Assembly: GCF_900105655.1 (NCBI RefSeq)
Contig: NZ_LT629787.1
Location: 3,038,001-3,102,000, forward strand
From: Halopseudomonas salegens
Lineage (GTDB): Bacteria; Pseudomonadota; Gammaproteobacteria; Pseudomonadales; Pseudomonadaceae
DNA length: 64,000 bases
Direction of reading: 5' to 3'
The notes below the pieces were generated by a model that did not search any database, was not told the origin of the DNA, and was given only the letters and a program-made list of their open reading frames with translations. Both the position numbers and the translations under genes were made by a program. Within the stretch, counting starts at the first letter, position 1. Each line of letters begins with the position of its first letter. Positions 55,741-64,000 of this stretch are shown here, piece after piece.

Positions 55741-56640
55741 ATGCAACAGACAGCCAGTGCCACCCCCACACCGATACCGCCACAAGCCAGTGCGCGGGAC
55801 CGGCTCGGTTTTACCCTGTTCCTGGCCGCAGTCCTGCACGCGCTGGTCATTCTCGGCATCACCTTTGACTTGCCCAGCCCCAGCGATGTTGCCCGCTCAC
55901 TGGAAATCACTCTGGCCACCCAACCCAGTGAAGCACGCCCGGAAGAAGCTGACTTTCTCGCCCAGCATGACCAGCAGGGTAGCGGCACCCTGGACGAGCT
56001 TGCCGCCCCGAGCACTACGGAAGAGTCGCCGTTTCAAGCCAGCGAAATCCATGAAGTCACGCCGCCCAGCGAACCCGCCGCACCCGACCCCGTCACCGAC
56101 ACCAGTGAATCGGTTGTCACCAGCACGCAAGTCAGCCGTGACCAGGTGTCCCGGCAAGAGCCCACCCCGGAGCCCGTCGAGCAAACGCGCAACGTACAAC
56201 GCTTCGATATGTCACAACTGTCGGAAGAGATTGCCAGCCTGGAAGCACAACTGGCCGAGGAACGGCAACTGTATGCCAAACGCCCCCGCATTCATCGCTT
56301 GAATGCGGCCTCGACCATGCAAGACAAAGGCGCCTATTACAAGGACTCCTGGCGGCGCAAGGTTGAACGTGTCGGCAATCAGAACTACCCCGCCGAAGCC
56401 CGCGAGAACAAAGTCTATGGCAGCTTGCGTCTGCTCGTCTCGATCAACCGCGACGGCACCCTGCGTGAGGTACAAGTGCTGGAATCGTCGGGACACGATA
56501 TTCTTGACCAGGCCGCCATTCGCATCGTCCGCCTGTCGGCCCCCTTTGCTCCCTTTACCGGGGATCTGATGGATGTCGACGTGCTGGAAATCATCCGCAC
56601 CTGGCGCTTCGAACGCGGGGATCGGGTTTCCAGTCGTTGA
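55741..56640 (+). CDS. TonB-family energy transducer (TonB3-like)
   Basis: A 299-residue TonB-type protein. An N-terminal transmembrane anchor (about 21-40; FTLFLAAVLHALVILGITFDL) is followed by a Pro/Glu-rich periplasmic spacer and coiled coil (EEIASLEAQLAEERQLY). The TonB C-terminal domain occupies about 205-295 (YPAEARENKVYGSLRLLVSINRDGTLREVQVLESSGHDILDQAA). In P. aeruginosa the TonB gene beside gshB and pilG, tonB3, is needed for twitching and pilus assembly. No exbBD lies nearby. ATG 55741 is preferred over a GTG 39 bases upstream. Confidence 0.85.
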   Translation: MQQTASATPTPIPPQASARDRLGFTLFLAAVLHALVILGITFDLPSPSDVARSLEITLATQPSEARPEEADFLAQHDQQGSGTLDELAAPSTTEESPFQASEIHEVTPPSEPAAPDPVTDTSESVVTSTQVSRDQVSRQEPTPEPVEQTRNVQRFDMSQLSEEIASLEAQLAEERQLYAKRPRIHRLNAASTMQDKGAYYKDSWRRKVERVGNQNYPAEARENKVYGSLRLLVSINRDGTLREVQVLESSGHDILDQAAIRIVRLSAPFAPFTGDLMDVDVLEIIRTWRFERGDRVSSR

Positions 56641-56680
56641 GCGCTTGCCCTGAGCCGGGCTGACGCCCGATACTACACCC

Positions 56681-57253
56681 ATGAATACGACCAGCCCGAG
56701 TTACCTCAAGCACCACTTCCTGCTCGCCATGCCCCACATGGCCGACGAGAATTTCGCGCACACCCTGATTTATCTCTGTGAGCATAATGCTGACGGCGCC
56801 ATGGGCCTGATTATCAACCAACCCAGTGAACTCAACCTGGCCGAAGTCATCAGCCAATTGGCCCCGGAGCAACAATCCTTGCCAGCTGCGCTGTACGAGC
56901 AGAGTGTATTTGCTGGCGGGCCGGTGGAAACCGAGCGCGGCTTTGTGCTGCACGACGATCCGCGCCCCTGGGATGCCACTGCCGAACTCGGTGAGCTGCG
57001 CCTGACCACATCCCGTGACATCCTGCTGGCGATGGCCGATGGCGATGGCCCGGACCATACCCTGATCGCCCTGGGGTATGCTGGCTGGGATGCCGGCCAA
57101 CTGGATCAGGAGCTGATTGACAATGTCTGGCTCAGCTGCCCGGCCGACCAGCACATCCTGTTTGATCTGGCACCCACGCAACGACTGCAGGCTGCCGCAC
57201 GCAGCCTGGGGATTGACCTGGGCCAGCTCAGCAGCCAGGCGGGACATGCCTGA
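56681..57253 (+). CDS. yqgE: YqgE/AlgH family protein (DUF179)
   Basis: A 190-residue protein of unknown activity. Diagnostic segments: HHFLLAMPHMADENFAHTLIYLCEHNADGAMGLIINQP, FAGGPVETERGFVLHDD and ALGYAGWDAGQLDQEL. Typically encoded before ruvX, as here; the two overlap by one base. It has been called AlgH in pseudomonads for a proposed effect on alginate. Confidence 0.93.
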   Translation: MNTTSPSYLKHHFLLAMPHMADENFAHTLIYLCEHNADGAMGLIINQPSELNLAEVISQLAPEQQSLPAALYEQSVFAGGPVETERGFVLHDDPRPWDATAELGELRLTTSRDILLAMADGDGPDHTLIALGYAGWDAGQLDQELIDNVWLSCPADQHILFDLAPTQRLQAAARSLGIDLGQLSSQAGHA

Positions 57254-57690
57254 TGGCTGAGCTGCAACGGGCGCTTGGCTTTGATTACGGCACCCGCCAG
57301 ATCGGCGTCGCCGTTGGCCAGACCCTGACCGGCAGCGCCGAACCGCTGACCAATCTGCGTGCCCGAGACGGTATCCCCGACTGGGACGAGATTGGCGCGC
57401 TGATCAAGGAGTGGCGTCCGCAGGTGCTGATCGTGGGTCTGCCGCTGAACATGGATGGCACCGAGAGCGCCATGAGCATTCGTGCCGAAAAGTTTGCCCG
57501 GCGCCTGCATGGCCGCTTCCAGCTACCGGTGCACACCGTGGACGAACGCCTGAGCACCTTTGCCGCCAAGCAGAGCTTGCGCGACAATGGCCAAAGCCCC
57601 CAGAGTTACCGGGACAATCCGGTCGACAGCCTAGCCGCAGCGCTGCTGCTGGAAACCTGGCTGGCCGACCCACACAAGGAGACACCATGA
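57253..57690 (+). CDS. ruvX: Holliday-junction resolvase-like / pre-16S rRNA nuclease RuvX (YqgF)
   Basis: A 145-residue RNase H-fold nuclease. The N-terminal Asp motif [15 protein letters not shown], the central [12 protein letters not shown] and the C-terminal DERLSTFAA and [17 protein letters not shown] carry the acidic active-site residues. It matures the 5' end of 16S rRNA in E. coli. It overlaps pyrR by 4 bases. Confidence 0.94.
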   Translation: MAELQRALGFDYGTRQIGVAVGQTLTGSAEPLTNLRARDGIPDWDEIGALIKEWRPQVLIVGLPLNMDGTESAMSIRAEKFARRLHGRFQLPVHTVDERLSTFAAKQSLRDNGQSPQSYRDNPVDSLAAALLLETWLADPHKETP

Positions 57691-58205
57691 GCAGCCTGCC
57701 TGCGGTGGAAACCCTGCTCGACAGCATGGCCGCCGACCTGACCCGCTACCTGGCCCAGCGCGGCCGCCAGGAGGTTGCCTTTGTCGGCATCCATACCGGC
57801 GGCGTCTGGGTTGCCGAAGCCCTGCGTCAGCGCAGCCTGCCCGACGCGCCGATGGGCACACTGGACATTGCCTTCTACCGCGATGACTACGAACAAAACG
57901 GCCTGCCTCAGCGTGTGCGCCCGTCCGAGCTCCCCTTTGATCTGGATGGTCGTCATCTGGTTCTGGTCGACGACGTTCTGATGACCGGCCGCACCATTCG
58001 CGCTGCGCTCAACGAGATCTTCGATTACGGTCGTCCGGCCTCGGTAACCCTGGTTACGCTGATCGATATTGAAGCCCGCGATCTGCCGATTCGTGCCGAT
58101 GTGCTGGGTCGCAGCCTGTCGTTGGCTCCCGGCCAGCGGGTCAAGCTGACCGGGCCCGAACCACTGCAACTGACCCTGACCATGCCCACCGCGAGCACCC
58201 AGTGA
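57687..58205 (+). CDS. pyrR: PyrR-type bifunctional regulator/uracil phosphoribosyltransferase
   Basis: A 172-residue phosphoribosyltransferase-fold protein. The PRPP-binding loop is [18 protein letters not shown], and the N-terminal [16 protein letters not shown] and [11 protein letters not shown] are family-typical. In Pseudomonas PyrR is linked to pyr expression, but RNA-binding attenuation as in Bacillus is not established here; I saw no attenuator before pyrB. The pyrB start is just after or overlaps the stop. Confidence 0.92.
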   Translation: MSSLPAVETLLDSMAADLTRYLAQRGRQEVAFVGIHTGGVWVAEALRQRSLPDAPMGTLDIAFYRDDYEQNGLPQRVRPSELPFDLDGRHLVLVDDVLMTGRTIRAALNEIFDYGRPASVTLVTLIDIEARDLPIRADVLGRSLSLAPGQRVKLTGPEPLQLTLTMPTASTQ

Positions 58206-58207
58206 CC

Positions 58208-59203
58208 ATGAGCCAGACGCACAGCCACCTGCAGCTCAACCAGCAGGGCCAATTGCGCCACTTCCTTACCGTGGAAGGGCTATCGGAAACCCTGTTGACC
58301 GAGCTGCTGGATACCGCCGATTCCTTCCTCGAAGTGGGTGAACGGGCAGTAAAGAAAGTCCCCTTGCTGCGCGGCAAGACCGTGTGCAACGTGTTCTTCG
58401 AGAACTCCACACGCACCCGCACCACCTTCGAGCTGGCCGCCAAGCGCCTGTCCGCCGACGTACTCAACCTGAACATCTCCACCTCCTCGACCAGCAAGGG
58501 CGAAACCCTGTTCGACACCCTGCAGAACCTCGAGGCCATGGCCGCCGACATGTTTATCGTACGTCACGGCGATTCCGGTGCGGCGCACTTCATTGCCCAG
58601 CAGGTCTGCCCGGAGGTTGCCATCATCAATGCCGGGGATGGCAACCACGCGCACCCGACCCAGGCCATGCTCGACATGCTGACCATCCGCCGCCATCGCG
58701 GGGATTTCCGTCAGCTGTCGGTGGCCATCGTCGGCGACATTCTGCACTCACGTGTCGCGCGTTCGAACATGCTCGCCCTGCAGACCCTGGGGTGTCCGGA
58801 TATCCGCGTCATCGCGCCACGCACCCTGCTGCCCGCGGGCATCGAAGACTACGGTGTGCGGGTTTTCAATGACCTGCGCATCGGACTGCGTGATGTTGAT
58901 GTGGTGATCATGCTGCGCTTGCAGAAAGAACGCATGCAAAGCGGCCTGTTACCCAGCGAAGGCGAGTTCTATCGCCTCTACGGCCTGACCCCGGAATCCT
59001 TGGCCCTGGCCAAACCCGGCGCACTGGTGATGCACCCGGGGCCGATCAATCGCGGGGTGGAAATTGCCTCGGAAGTGGCTGACGGTCCGCAATCGGTGAT
59101 CCTCAATCAGGTCACTTACGGTATCGCCGTGCGCATGGCCGTCATGTCCATGGCCATGGCCGGCCAGACCACCCAGCGCCAGCTCAACCAGGAAGCCGAG
59201 TAA
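58208..59203 (+). CDS. pyrB: Aspartate carbamoyltransferase catalytic subunit
   Basis: A 331-residue enzyme joining carbamoyl phosphate and aspartate in pyrimidine synthesis. The carbamoyl-phosphate motif [16 protein letters not shown] is intact, as are the STSKGET loop, the [12 protein letters not shown] segment and [12 protein letters not shown]. The N-terminal extension (about 25 residues) is typical of the pseudomonad class A enzyme, which binds nucleotides and assembles with the inactive dihydroorotase. ATG 58208 chosen; a GTG 6 bases upstream overlaps pyrR. Confidence 0.96.
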   Translation: MSQTHSHLQLNQQGQLRHFLTVEGLSETLLTELLDTADSFLEVGERAVKKVPLLRGKTVCNVFFENSTRTRTTFELAAKRLSADVLNLNISTSSTSKGETLFDTLQNLEAMAADMFIVRHGDSGAAHFIAQQVCPEVAIINAGDGNHAHPTQAMLDMLTIRRHRGDFRQLSVAIVGDILHSRVARSNMLALQTLGCPDIRVIAPRTLLPAGIEDYGVRVFNDLRIGLRDVDVVIMLRLQKERMQSGLLPSEGEFYRLYGLTPESLALAKPGALVMHPGPINRGVEIASEVADGPQSVILNQVTYGIAVRMAVMSMAMAGQTTQRQLNQEAE

Positions 59204-59205
59204 CC

Positions 59206-60483
59206 ATGCGACTGACCATTGAAGGCGCCCGGGTGATTGACCCGGCCAGCCAACTCGACAGCATCACCGACCTGCATATCGACGCCGGACTGCTGCACGC
59301 CATTGGCGAAGCGCCGGCGGGTTTCGTTGCCGAACGTACCATCGACGCCCGCGGCCTGATTGCCTGTCCCGGACTGGTCGACCTGAACGCCAGTCTGCGC
59401 GAGCCCGGGTACAGCCGCAAAGGCAGCATTGCCAGTGAGACCCGGGCTGCTGCCGCTGGCGGCGTCACCAGTCTGTGCAGCACCCCGGACAGTCGCCCGG
59501 TACTGGATACCCCGGCAGTCGCCGAACTGATCCTCGATCGCGCTGCCCAGGCCGGCAATTGCCGCGTATTCCCTCTGGCCGCCCTGACCCGGAATCTGGA
59601 TGGCGAACACCTGAGCGAACTGGTCGCCCTGCGGGATGCCGGCTGTGTCGGCTTTACCCAGGGTCTGGCGCCAATGAACAGCAACCGCATCCTGCGTCGT
59701 GCCCTGGAATACGCCGCCGGATTTGATCTGCCGGTGATTTTTACGCCACAGGACCCGGAGCTGGCGGAAGGCGGTATGGCCCATGAAGGCCGCACCGCGA
59801 CCCGACTTGGGCTGGTTGGCATTCCGGAAAGTGCAGAAACCGTAGCCCTGGCGCGCGACCTGTTGCTGGTCGAACAGACCGGAGTACGCGCCCATTTCAG
59901 CGGCCTGACCAGCGCCCGCGCCATGGACATGCTGGCCGATGCCCAGGCCCGAGGCCTGGCGGTCAGTGCCGACGTCGCCATGTACCAGCTGTTGCTGTGC
60001 GATGAGAATCTCAGCGACTTTTCCAGCATCCTGCATGTTCTGCCGCCGCTGCGCAGCGACAACGACCGCAGCGCCCTGCGGGCGGCAGTACAGGATGGCG
60101 TGGTGCAGGCAATTGCCTCGCATCATCGCCCACATGAACAAGAAGCCACCCGCATGCCCTTTGCCACAGCAGCCAGCGGTATCAGCAGTATCGAAGTGCT
60201 GCTGCCGCTGGCGCTGACACTGGTCGCTGATGGCTTGCTGGAATTGCCGGCCCTGCTCAGTCGCCTGACCGTTGGCCCTGCCCAGGCACTGGACCTGCCG
60301 GCTGGCCGCTTGCATGTGGGCGACAGCGCCGATATCACCCTGTTCGATCCGGCCGCTGCCAGCCTGATTGGCGAACACTGGCTATCACGCGGACGCAACT
60401 GCCCCTTCTTCGGCCAGGGCGTACCCGGCACGGTTACCCATACCCTGTGCAGGGGTCGATTGGTATACCAGAAAAACGTCTAG
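59206..60483 (+). CDS. pyrC': Dihydroorotase-like subunit PyrC' (predicted inactive)
   Basis: A 425-residue amidohydrolase-fold protein 2 bases after pyrB. At the usual metal site VDxHxHLREPG the sequence is VDLNASLREPG, so both His ligands are replaced by Asn and Ser. This matches the catalytically dead pDHO that forms a scaffold with ATCase in Pseudomonas; the active dihydroorotase is elsewhere. The rest of the fold remains (GFTQGLAPMNSNRILRRALEYAAGFDLPVIFTPQ, GISSIEVLLPLALTL). A perfect 28-bp palindrome follows the stop. Confidence 0.93.
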   Translation: MRLTIEGARVIDPASQLDSITDLHIDAGLLHAIGEAPAGFVAERTIDARGLIACPGLVDLNASLREPGYSRKGSIASETRAAAAGGVTSLCSTPDSRPVLDTPAVAELILDRAAQAGNCRVFPLAALTRNLDGEHLSELVALRDAGCVGFTQGLAPMNSNRILRRALEYAAGFDLPVIFTPQDPELAEGGMAHEGRTATRLGLVGIPESAETVALARDLLLVEQTGVRAHFSGLTSARAMDMLADAQARGLAVSADVAMYQLLLCDENLSDFSSILHVLPPLRSDNDRSALRAAVQDGVVQAIASHHRPHEQEATRMPFATAASGISSIEVLLPLALTLVADGLLELPALLSRLTVGPAQALDLPAGRLHVGDSADITLFDPAAASLIGEHWLSRGRNCPFFGQGVPGTVTHTLCRGRLVYQKNV

Positions 60484-60492
60484 GGTGAACCC

Positions 60493-60520
60493 GCGGTCAC
60501 GGCAGATCTGCCGTGACCGC
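60493..60520. terminator. Perfect 28-bp palindrome between pyrC' and pilU
   Basis: Fourteen-base arms (GCGGTCACGGCAGA and its complement), 9 bases after the pyrC' stop and 11 before the pilU stop. There is no T run on either side. Probably a hairpin that stabilises or ends both convergent transcripts. Confidence 0.5.
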
Positions 60521-60531
60521 AGAACAGCTGA

Positions 60532-61677
60532 CTAGCGACGCCGACGCTCGTGGGATTCTTCCTCTTCCTGCAAGGACAGATCCGGGTTGCTGTCCATCAA
60601 CTGTTTGCCGTCGGTTTCGGAACCCAGCTTGATCATCAGGCGCAAATCGTTGGCGGAATCAGCGTGCAACAAGGCGTCTTCGTAGGTGATTTCACCGGCG
60701 CTGTACAACTTGTAAAGCGCCTGATCAAAGGTCTGCATACCCAGCTCATTGGAGCGGGCCATCAGCGGCTTGAGTTCATGCACCTCGCCTTTGCGGATCA
60801 TGTCGGCCGCCAGCGGCGTATTGATCATCACCTCGATGGCCGCACGCCGTCCCTTGCCATCCGGCAAGGGAATCAGTTGCTGGGCGACAATCGCCTTGAG
60901 GTTGAGCGACAGATCCATCCACACCTGCTGATGCATCTCGGTGGGGAAGAAGTGAATGATACGGTCCAGCGCCTGGTTGGCGTTGTTGGCGTGCAGGGTA
61001 GCCAGACACAGGTGACCGGTTTCGGCAAAGGCCACGGCATGGTCCATGGTTTCTTTGGTCCGCACCTCACCAATCAGGATCACATCCGGCGCCTGGCGCA
61101 AGGTATTTTTCAGCGCGGTTTCAAAGGAGTCGGTATCAATACCGACCTCACGCTGGGTCACGATGCAATTCTGGTGCTGGTGGATAAATTCGATCGGATC
61201 TTCGATGGAGATGATATGCCCGCTGGAGTTCTTGTTGCGGTAACCGATCATCGAGGCCAGCGAGGTGGATTTACCGGTACCGGTTGCACCCACAAAGATC
61301 ACCAGGCCACGCTTGGTCATCGCCAGATCCTTGAGGATCGGCGGCAGACGCAGGTCTTCCATGGTCGGAATATTGATCTCGATACGCCGCAACACCATAC
61401 CGACCAGGTTGCGCTGGTAAAAGGCACTGACACGGAAACGACCAATACCCCGGGCGCTGATGGCGAAGTTGCACTCGTGTTTTTCGGCAAACTCGCGACG
61501 CTGGGCTTCAGACATAACCCCGAGCACCGTCTCGCGGGTCTGTTCCGGCGACAAGGGAGATTTGGTCACGGGCAGGATACGCCCATTGACCTTCATGCTC
61601 GGTGCAACACCTGCAGTGATAAACAGATCAGAGGCGCCCTTTTCCACCATCAGACGCAACAGTTTTTCAAAATCCAT
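60532..61677 (-). CDS. pilU: Type IV pilus retraction ATPase paralog PilU
   Basis: A 381-residue hexameric ATPase. Walker A GATGTGKST, Asp box IISIEDPIEFIHQHQ, Walker B region DVILIGEVRTKETM and His box HLCLATLHANNANQAL are intact. PilU helps PilT retract pili and is required for twitching in several species. It lies 60 bases downstream of pilT. The C-terminal tail (SLQEEEESHERRRR) is charged. Confidence 0.95.
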   Translation of the reverse strand: MDFEKLLRLMVEKGASDLFITAGVAPSMKVNGRILPVTKSPLSPEQTRETVLGVMSEAQRREFAEKHECNFAISARGIGRFRVSAFYQRNLVGMVLRRIEINIPTMEDLRLPPILKDLAMTKRGLVIFVGATGTGKSTSLASMIGYRNKNSSGHIISIEDPIEFIHQHQNCIVTQREVGIDTDSFETALKNTLRQAPDVILIGEVRTKETMDHAVAFAETGHLCLATLHANNANQALDRIIHFFPTEMHQQVWMDLSLNLKAIVAQQLIPLPDGKGRRAAIEVMINTPLAADMIRKGEVHELKPLMARSNELGMQTFDQALYKLYSAGEITYEDALLHADSANDLRLMIKLGSETDGKQLMDSNPDLSLQEEEESHERRRR

Positions 61678-61701
61678 GATAATCCTCGAATAACAATCTG
61701 A

Positions 61702-61719
61702 CCGGCATCCCTATGCCGG
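61702..61719. other. Hairpin between pilT and pilU
   Basis: CCGGCAT-CCCT-ATGCCGG, a 7-bp stem with 4-base loop, 24 bases after the last sense base of pilT counted on the minus strand. No T run follows, so it could be an RNA-stability element rather than a terminator. Confidence 0.4.
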
Positions 61720-61737
61720 CCAGCAACAACCAGCGGT

Positions 61738-62772
61738 TCAGAAGCCGTCTGTTGTCTTGGCTTTCTCACGCGCCGCATCTTTGGTGACCAGGCCCTGTTG
61801 CACCAGCTTTTTCAGGCACATGTCCAGCGTCTGCATACCCAGATTACCGCCGGTCTGGATCGCCGAATACATCTGCGCCACCTTGTCTTCGCGGATCAGG
61901 TTACGGATCGCCGGGGTACCAATCATGATTTCATGCGCAGCTACCCGACCGCCACCAATCTTTTTCAGCAGGGTCTGGGAGATAACCGCCTGCAATGACT
62001 CGGAGAGCATCGAACGCACCATGGATTTTTCTTCGCCCGGGAATACGTCAACGATACGGTCAATGGTTTTCGCCGCCGAGGTGGTGTGCAGGGTACCGAA
62101 CACCAGGTGACCGGTTTCCGCTGCGGTCAGTGCCAGGCGAATGGTTTCCAGGTCACGCATCTCACCGACCAGAATGATGTCCGGGTCTTCCCGCAGTGCC
62201 GAGCGCAAGGCTTCGGCAAAACCGAGGGTATCGCGGTGCACTTCACGCTGGTTGACCAGACACTTCTTCGATTCGTGAACGAATTCGATCGGATCCTCGA
62301 TGGTCAGAATATGCTCGTAGCGTGTGTTGTTCAGGTAATCCAGCAAGGCCGCCAGGGTAGTCGACTTGCCCGAACCGGTCGGCCCGGTGACCAGCACCAG
62401 CCCGCGGGGAGCATCGGCGATCTTCTTGAAGGTATCGCCCAGACCCAGTTCTTCCATGGTCAGCACCTTGGAAGGAATGGTCCGGAACACCGCCGAGGCG
62501 CCACGGTGCTGATTGAAGGCGTTGACCCGGAAACGGGCGACACCAGGCACTTCGAAGGAGAAGTCAGTCTCCAGAAATTCCTCGTAATCCTTACGCTGCT
62601 TGTCATTCATGATGTCGTAGATCAGCGCGTGCACTTGCTTGTGCTCCATGGCGGGCACATTGATGCGCCGCACGTCGCCGTCCACACGAATCATGGGTGG
62701 CAGTCCTGCCGCCAGGTGCAAGTCCGACGCGCCCTGCTTGGCGCTGAAGGCTAACAGCTCGGTAATATCCAT
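61738..62772 (-). CDS. pilT: Type IV pilus retraction ATPase PilT
   Basis: A 344-residue ATPase powering pilus retraction. Walker A GPTGSGKST, Asp box ILTIEDPIEFVHES, Walker B region DIILVGEMRDLETIRLALTAAETGHLVFGTLHT with the His box, and the AIRNLIRE C-terminal motif needed for retraction. ATG 62772 (MDITELLAFSAKQGASDLHLA) is preceded by GGGGAACC, giving the standard length. It is divergent from yggS, with 77 bases between. Confidence 0.96.
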   Translation of the reverse strand: MDITELLAFSAKQGASDLHLAAGLPPMIRVDGDVRRINVPAMEHKQVHALIYDIMNDKQRKDYEEFLETDFSFEVPGVARFRVNAFNQHRGASAVFRTIPSKVLTMEELGLGDTFKKIADAPRGLVLVTGPTGSGKSTTLAALLDYLNNTRYEHILTIEDPIEFVHESKKCLVNQREVHRDTLGFAEALRSALREDPDIILVGEMRDLETIRLALTAAETGHLVFGTLHTTSAAKTIDRIVDVFPGEEKSMVRSMLSESLQAVISQTLLKKIGGGRVAAHEIMIGTPAIRNLIREDKVAQMYSAIQTGGNLGMQTLDMCLKKLVQQGLVTKDAAREKAKTTDGF

Positions 62773-62849
62773 AGGGTTCCCCATTGGGCCTTGCAAGCAT
62801 GTAGAATGCCGTCAAGGTCACTTCGATTGGCAAGGTATCCAGATTAGTA

Positions 62850-63557
62850 ATGTCAACGATAGCAGATAATATTGCAAACGTTCGTGAACGTATTCAGCGC
62901 GCGGCAGAAAATGTCGGCCGCGACGCCGAACAAGTCACCCTGATCGCGGTGAGTAAAACCCGCCCTGCGGCAGCCATTCGCGAAGCCTGGGCGGCGGGTG
63001 TCCGCAATGTCGGCGAAAACTACCTGCAAGAGGCGCTGGACAAACAGGCCGAGTTGCCCGACCTGCCCTTGACCTGGCATTTTATTGGCCCGATCCAGTC
63101 GAACAAGACCAAGGCCCTGGCCGAGCATTTTGACTGGGTACACAGTGTCGACCGGCTGAAGATTGCTCGCCGCCTGTCCGAGCAACGCCCTGCCGGGTTG
63201 GAGCCGCTGAATATCTGCCTGCAGGTGAATATCAGCGGTGAAGACAGCAAGTCCGGCGTCAGCCTGGCCGAGTTGCCCGAGCTGGCCGCTGCGGTCGCTG
63301 AACTGCCCAACCTGCGATTGCGCGGGCTGATGGCCATTCCGGCACCGGCCGACGACAGTGAAAGCCGCCGGCAACCGCTCAAGGCCCTGCGTACTGCGCT
63401 GCAGGGTCTGGATATGTCGCTGGACACCTTGTCCATGGGCATGACCGACGACCTTACCGAAGCCGTGCAGGAAGGCGCCACTCAGGTGCGCATCGGCACT
63501 GCCCTGTTTGGCCAGCGCCACACGACTACCCCCGGCTCCGACTCGACACAAGGATAA
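62850..63557 (+). CDS. yggS: PLP homeostasis protein YggS (PLPBP)
   Basis: A 235-residue PLP-binding TIM-barrel protein without known enzyme activity. The PLP lysine is in LIAVSKTRPAAAIREA; other signatures are NVGENYLQEAL, WHFIGPIQSNKTKALA, and LSMGMTDDLTEAVQEGATQVRIGTALFG. It keeps PLP pools and amino-acid balance. It is adjacent to pilT and followed 4 bases later by proC, the usual pseudomonad order. Confidence 0.95.
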   Translation: MSTIADNIANVRERIQRAAENVGRDAEQVTLIAVSKTRPAAAIREAWAAGVRNVGENYLQEALDKQAELPDLPLTWHFIGPIQSNKTKALAEHFDWVHSVDRLKIARRLSEQRPAGLEPLNICLQVNISGEDSKSGVSLAELPELAAAVAELPNLRLRGLMAIPAPADDSESRRQPLKALRTALQGLDMSLDTLSMGMTDDLTEAVQEGATQVRIGTALFGQRHTTTPGSDSTQG

Positions 63558-63561
63558 GCAT

Positions 63562-64000
63562 ATGTCTGCACCTGTTATTGGTTTTATCGGCGCCGGCAAC
63601 ATGGCCACCAGTCTGATCGGCGGCATGTTGCAACAGAACGTGAAACCTGCCCGACTACTGGCCAGTGACCACAATCCTGAACAGGCGGCCAAGCTGGCAC
63701 GCCAGTTCGGCATTCAGGCGCATACGGACAATGCCCGGCTGGCAGAGGACTGTGACGTGCTGTTGCTGGCCGTCAAACCTCAGGTCATGCAACAGGTTTG
63801 CCGTGCACTACCCGCACGCAAACCAGGGCAACTGATCATCTCCATCGCCGCCGGTATCGACTGCCGCAGCCTGGCTGACTGGCTCGGCACCGATGCCGCG
63901 ATCGTGCGCTGCATGCCGAATACACCCTCATTGCGCCGCCAGGGCGTCAGCGGGCTGTTCGCCAATGCCAACGTCAGCGCCACCCAGAAGCAGCAGGCCG
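63562..64000 (+). CDS. proC: Pyrroline-5-carboxylate reductase (3' end outside window)
   Basis: The first about 146 residues of ProC, which reduces pyrroline-5-carboxylate to proline. The N-terminal Rossmann motif IGFIGAGNMATSLIGGML, the segment LLLAVKPQVMQQVC and CMPNTPSLRRQGVSGLF are visible. The frame is open to the window end. ATG 63562 is preceded by AAGGAT. Co-transcribed with yggS. Confidence 0.95.
   Translation, partial: MSAPVIGFIGAGNMATSLIGGMLQQNVKPARLLASDHNPEQAAKLARQFGIQAHTDNARLAEDCDVLLLAVKPQVMQQVCRALPARKPGQLIISIAAGIDCRSLADWLGTDAAIVRCMPNTPSLRRQGVSGLFANANVSATQKQQA

Overview
The window looks like chromosome of a pseudomonad, most probably the marine Halopseudomonas group. It is GC-rich, most genes have Pseudomonas-type neighbours, and many genes are coupled by ATGA overlaps. 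The gene blocks (pha, ubi, his/tat, typA-thiI-glnA-ntrBC, gshA-tex-ompR/envZ, pil-chp, pyrBC', pilTU) match Pseudomonas aeruginosa order as I remember it. Two PETase-like polyester hydrolases of the type described from Halopseudomonas aestusnigri (PE-H) point to the genus. I see no tRNA, rRNA, CRISPR array, transposase or prophage gene.

Layout. 1-2.8 kb: medium-chain polyhydroxyalkanoate storage (end of a PHA synthase, phaD, and phaF, phaI and a granule protein on the minus strand). 3.0-8.9 kb: ubiquinone synthesis (ubiE-ubiJ-ubiB), histidine synthesis (hisI-hisE), Tat export (tatABC) and rsmE. 8.9-16 kb: an accessory-like stretch with tag, an HxlR regulator facing an SDR and a DsbA-like gene across paired operators and a 182-bp inverted-repeat element, then dtd, pip, an NnrU-like membrane protein, a META-domain lipoprotein and a VTT membrane protein. 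16.2-24.5 kb: a KamA-like radical SAM protein, the periplasmic nitrate reductase operon napEFDABC, and two tandem PETase-like genes facing it. 24.7-34 kb: typA, thiI, glnA with a sigma-54/NtrC control region, a DUF4124 protein, ntrB-ntrC and trmL. 34-42.2 kb: a quinone oxidoreductase, a FliL-like protein, gshA, a thioesterase, tex and ompR-envZ (amgRS type). 42.2-54.5 kb: the minus-strand twitching chemosensory operon pilGHIJK-chpABC. 54.7-60.5 kb: gshB, tonB (tonB3-like), yqgE, ruvX, pyrR, pyrB and an inactive dihydroorotase. 60.5-64 kb: pilU, pilT, yggS and the start of proC.

How the parts fit. Nitrogen control is concentrated here: glnA has a -24/-12 promoter with two NtrC-type sites centred at about -140 and -108, and ntrBC lies just downstream. 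Type IV pilus functions recur: the chemosensory operon, a tonB3-like gene and the retraction ATPases. NapA is a Tat substrate and tatABC lies about 10 kb away. The most distinctive content is the PETase pair, whose differences are enriched around the catalytic Asp and His. Other points of interest are the HxlR-SDR control region, an SDR without its catalytic Tyr, and a KamA-like enzyme apparently without the lysine-binding residues.
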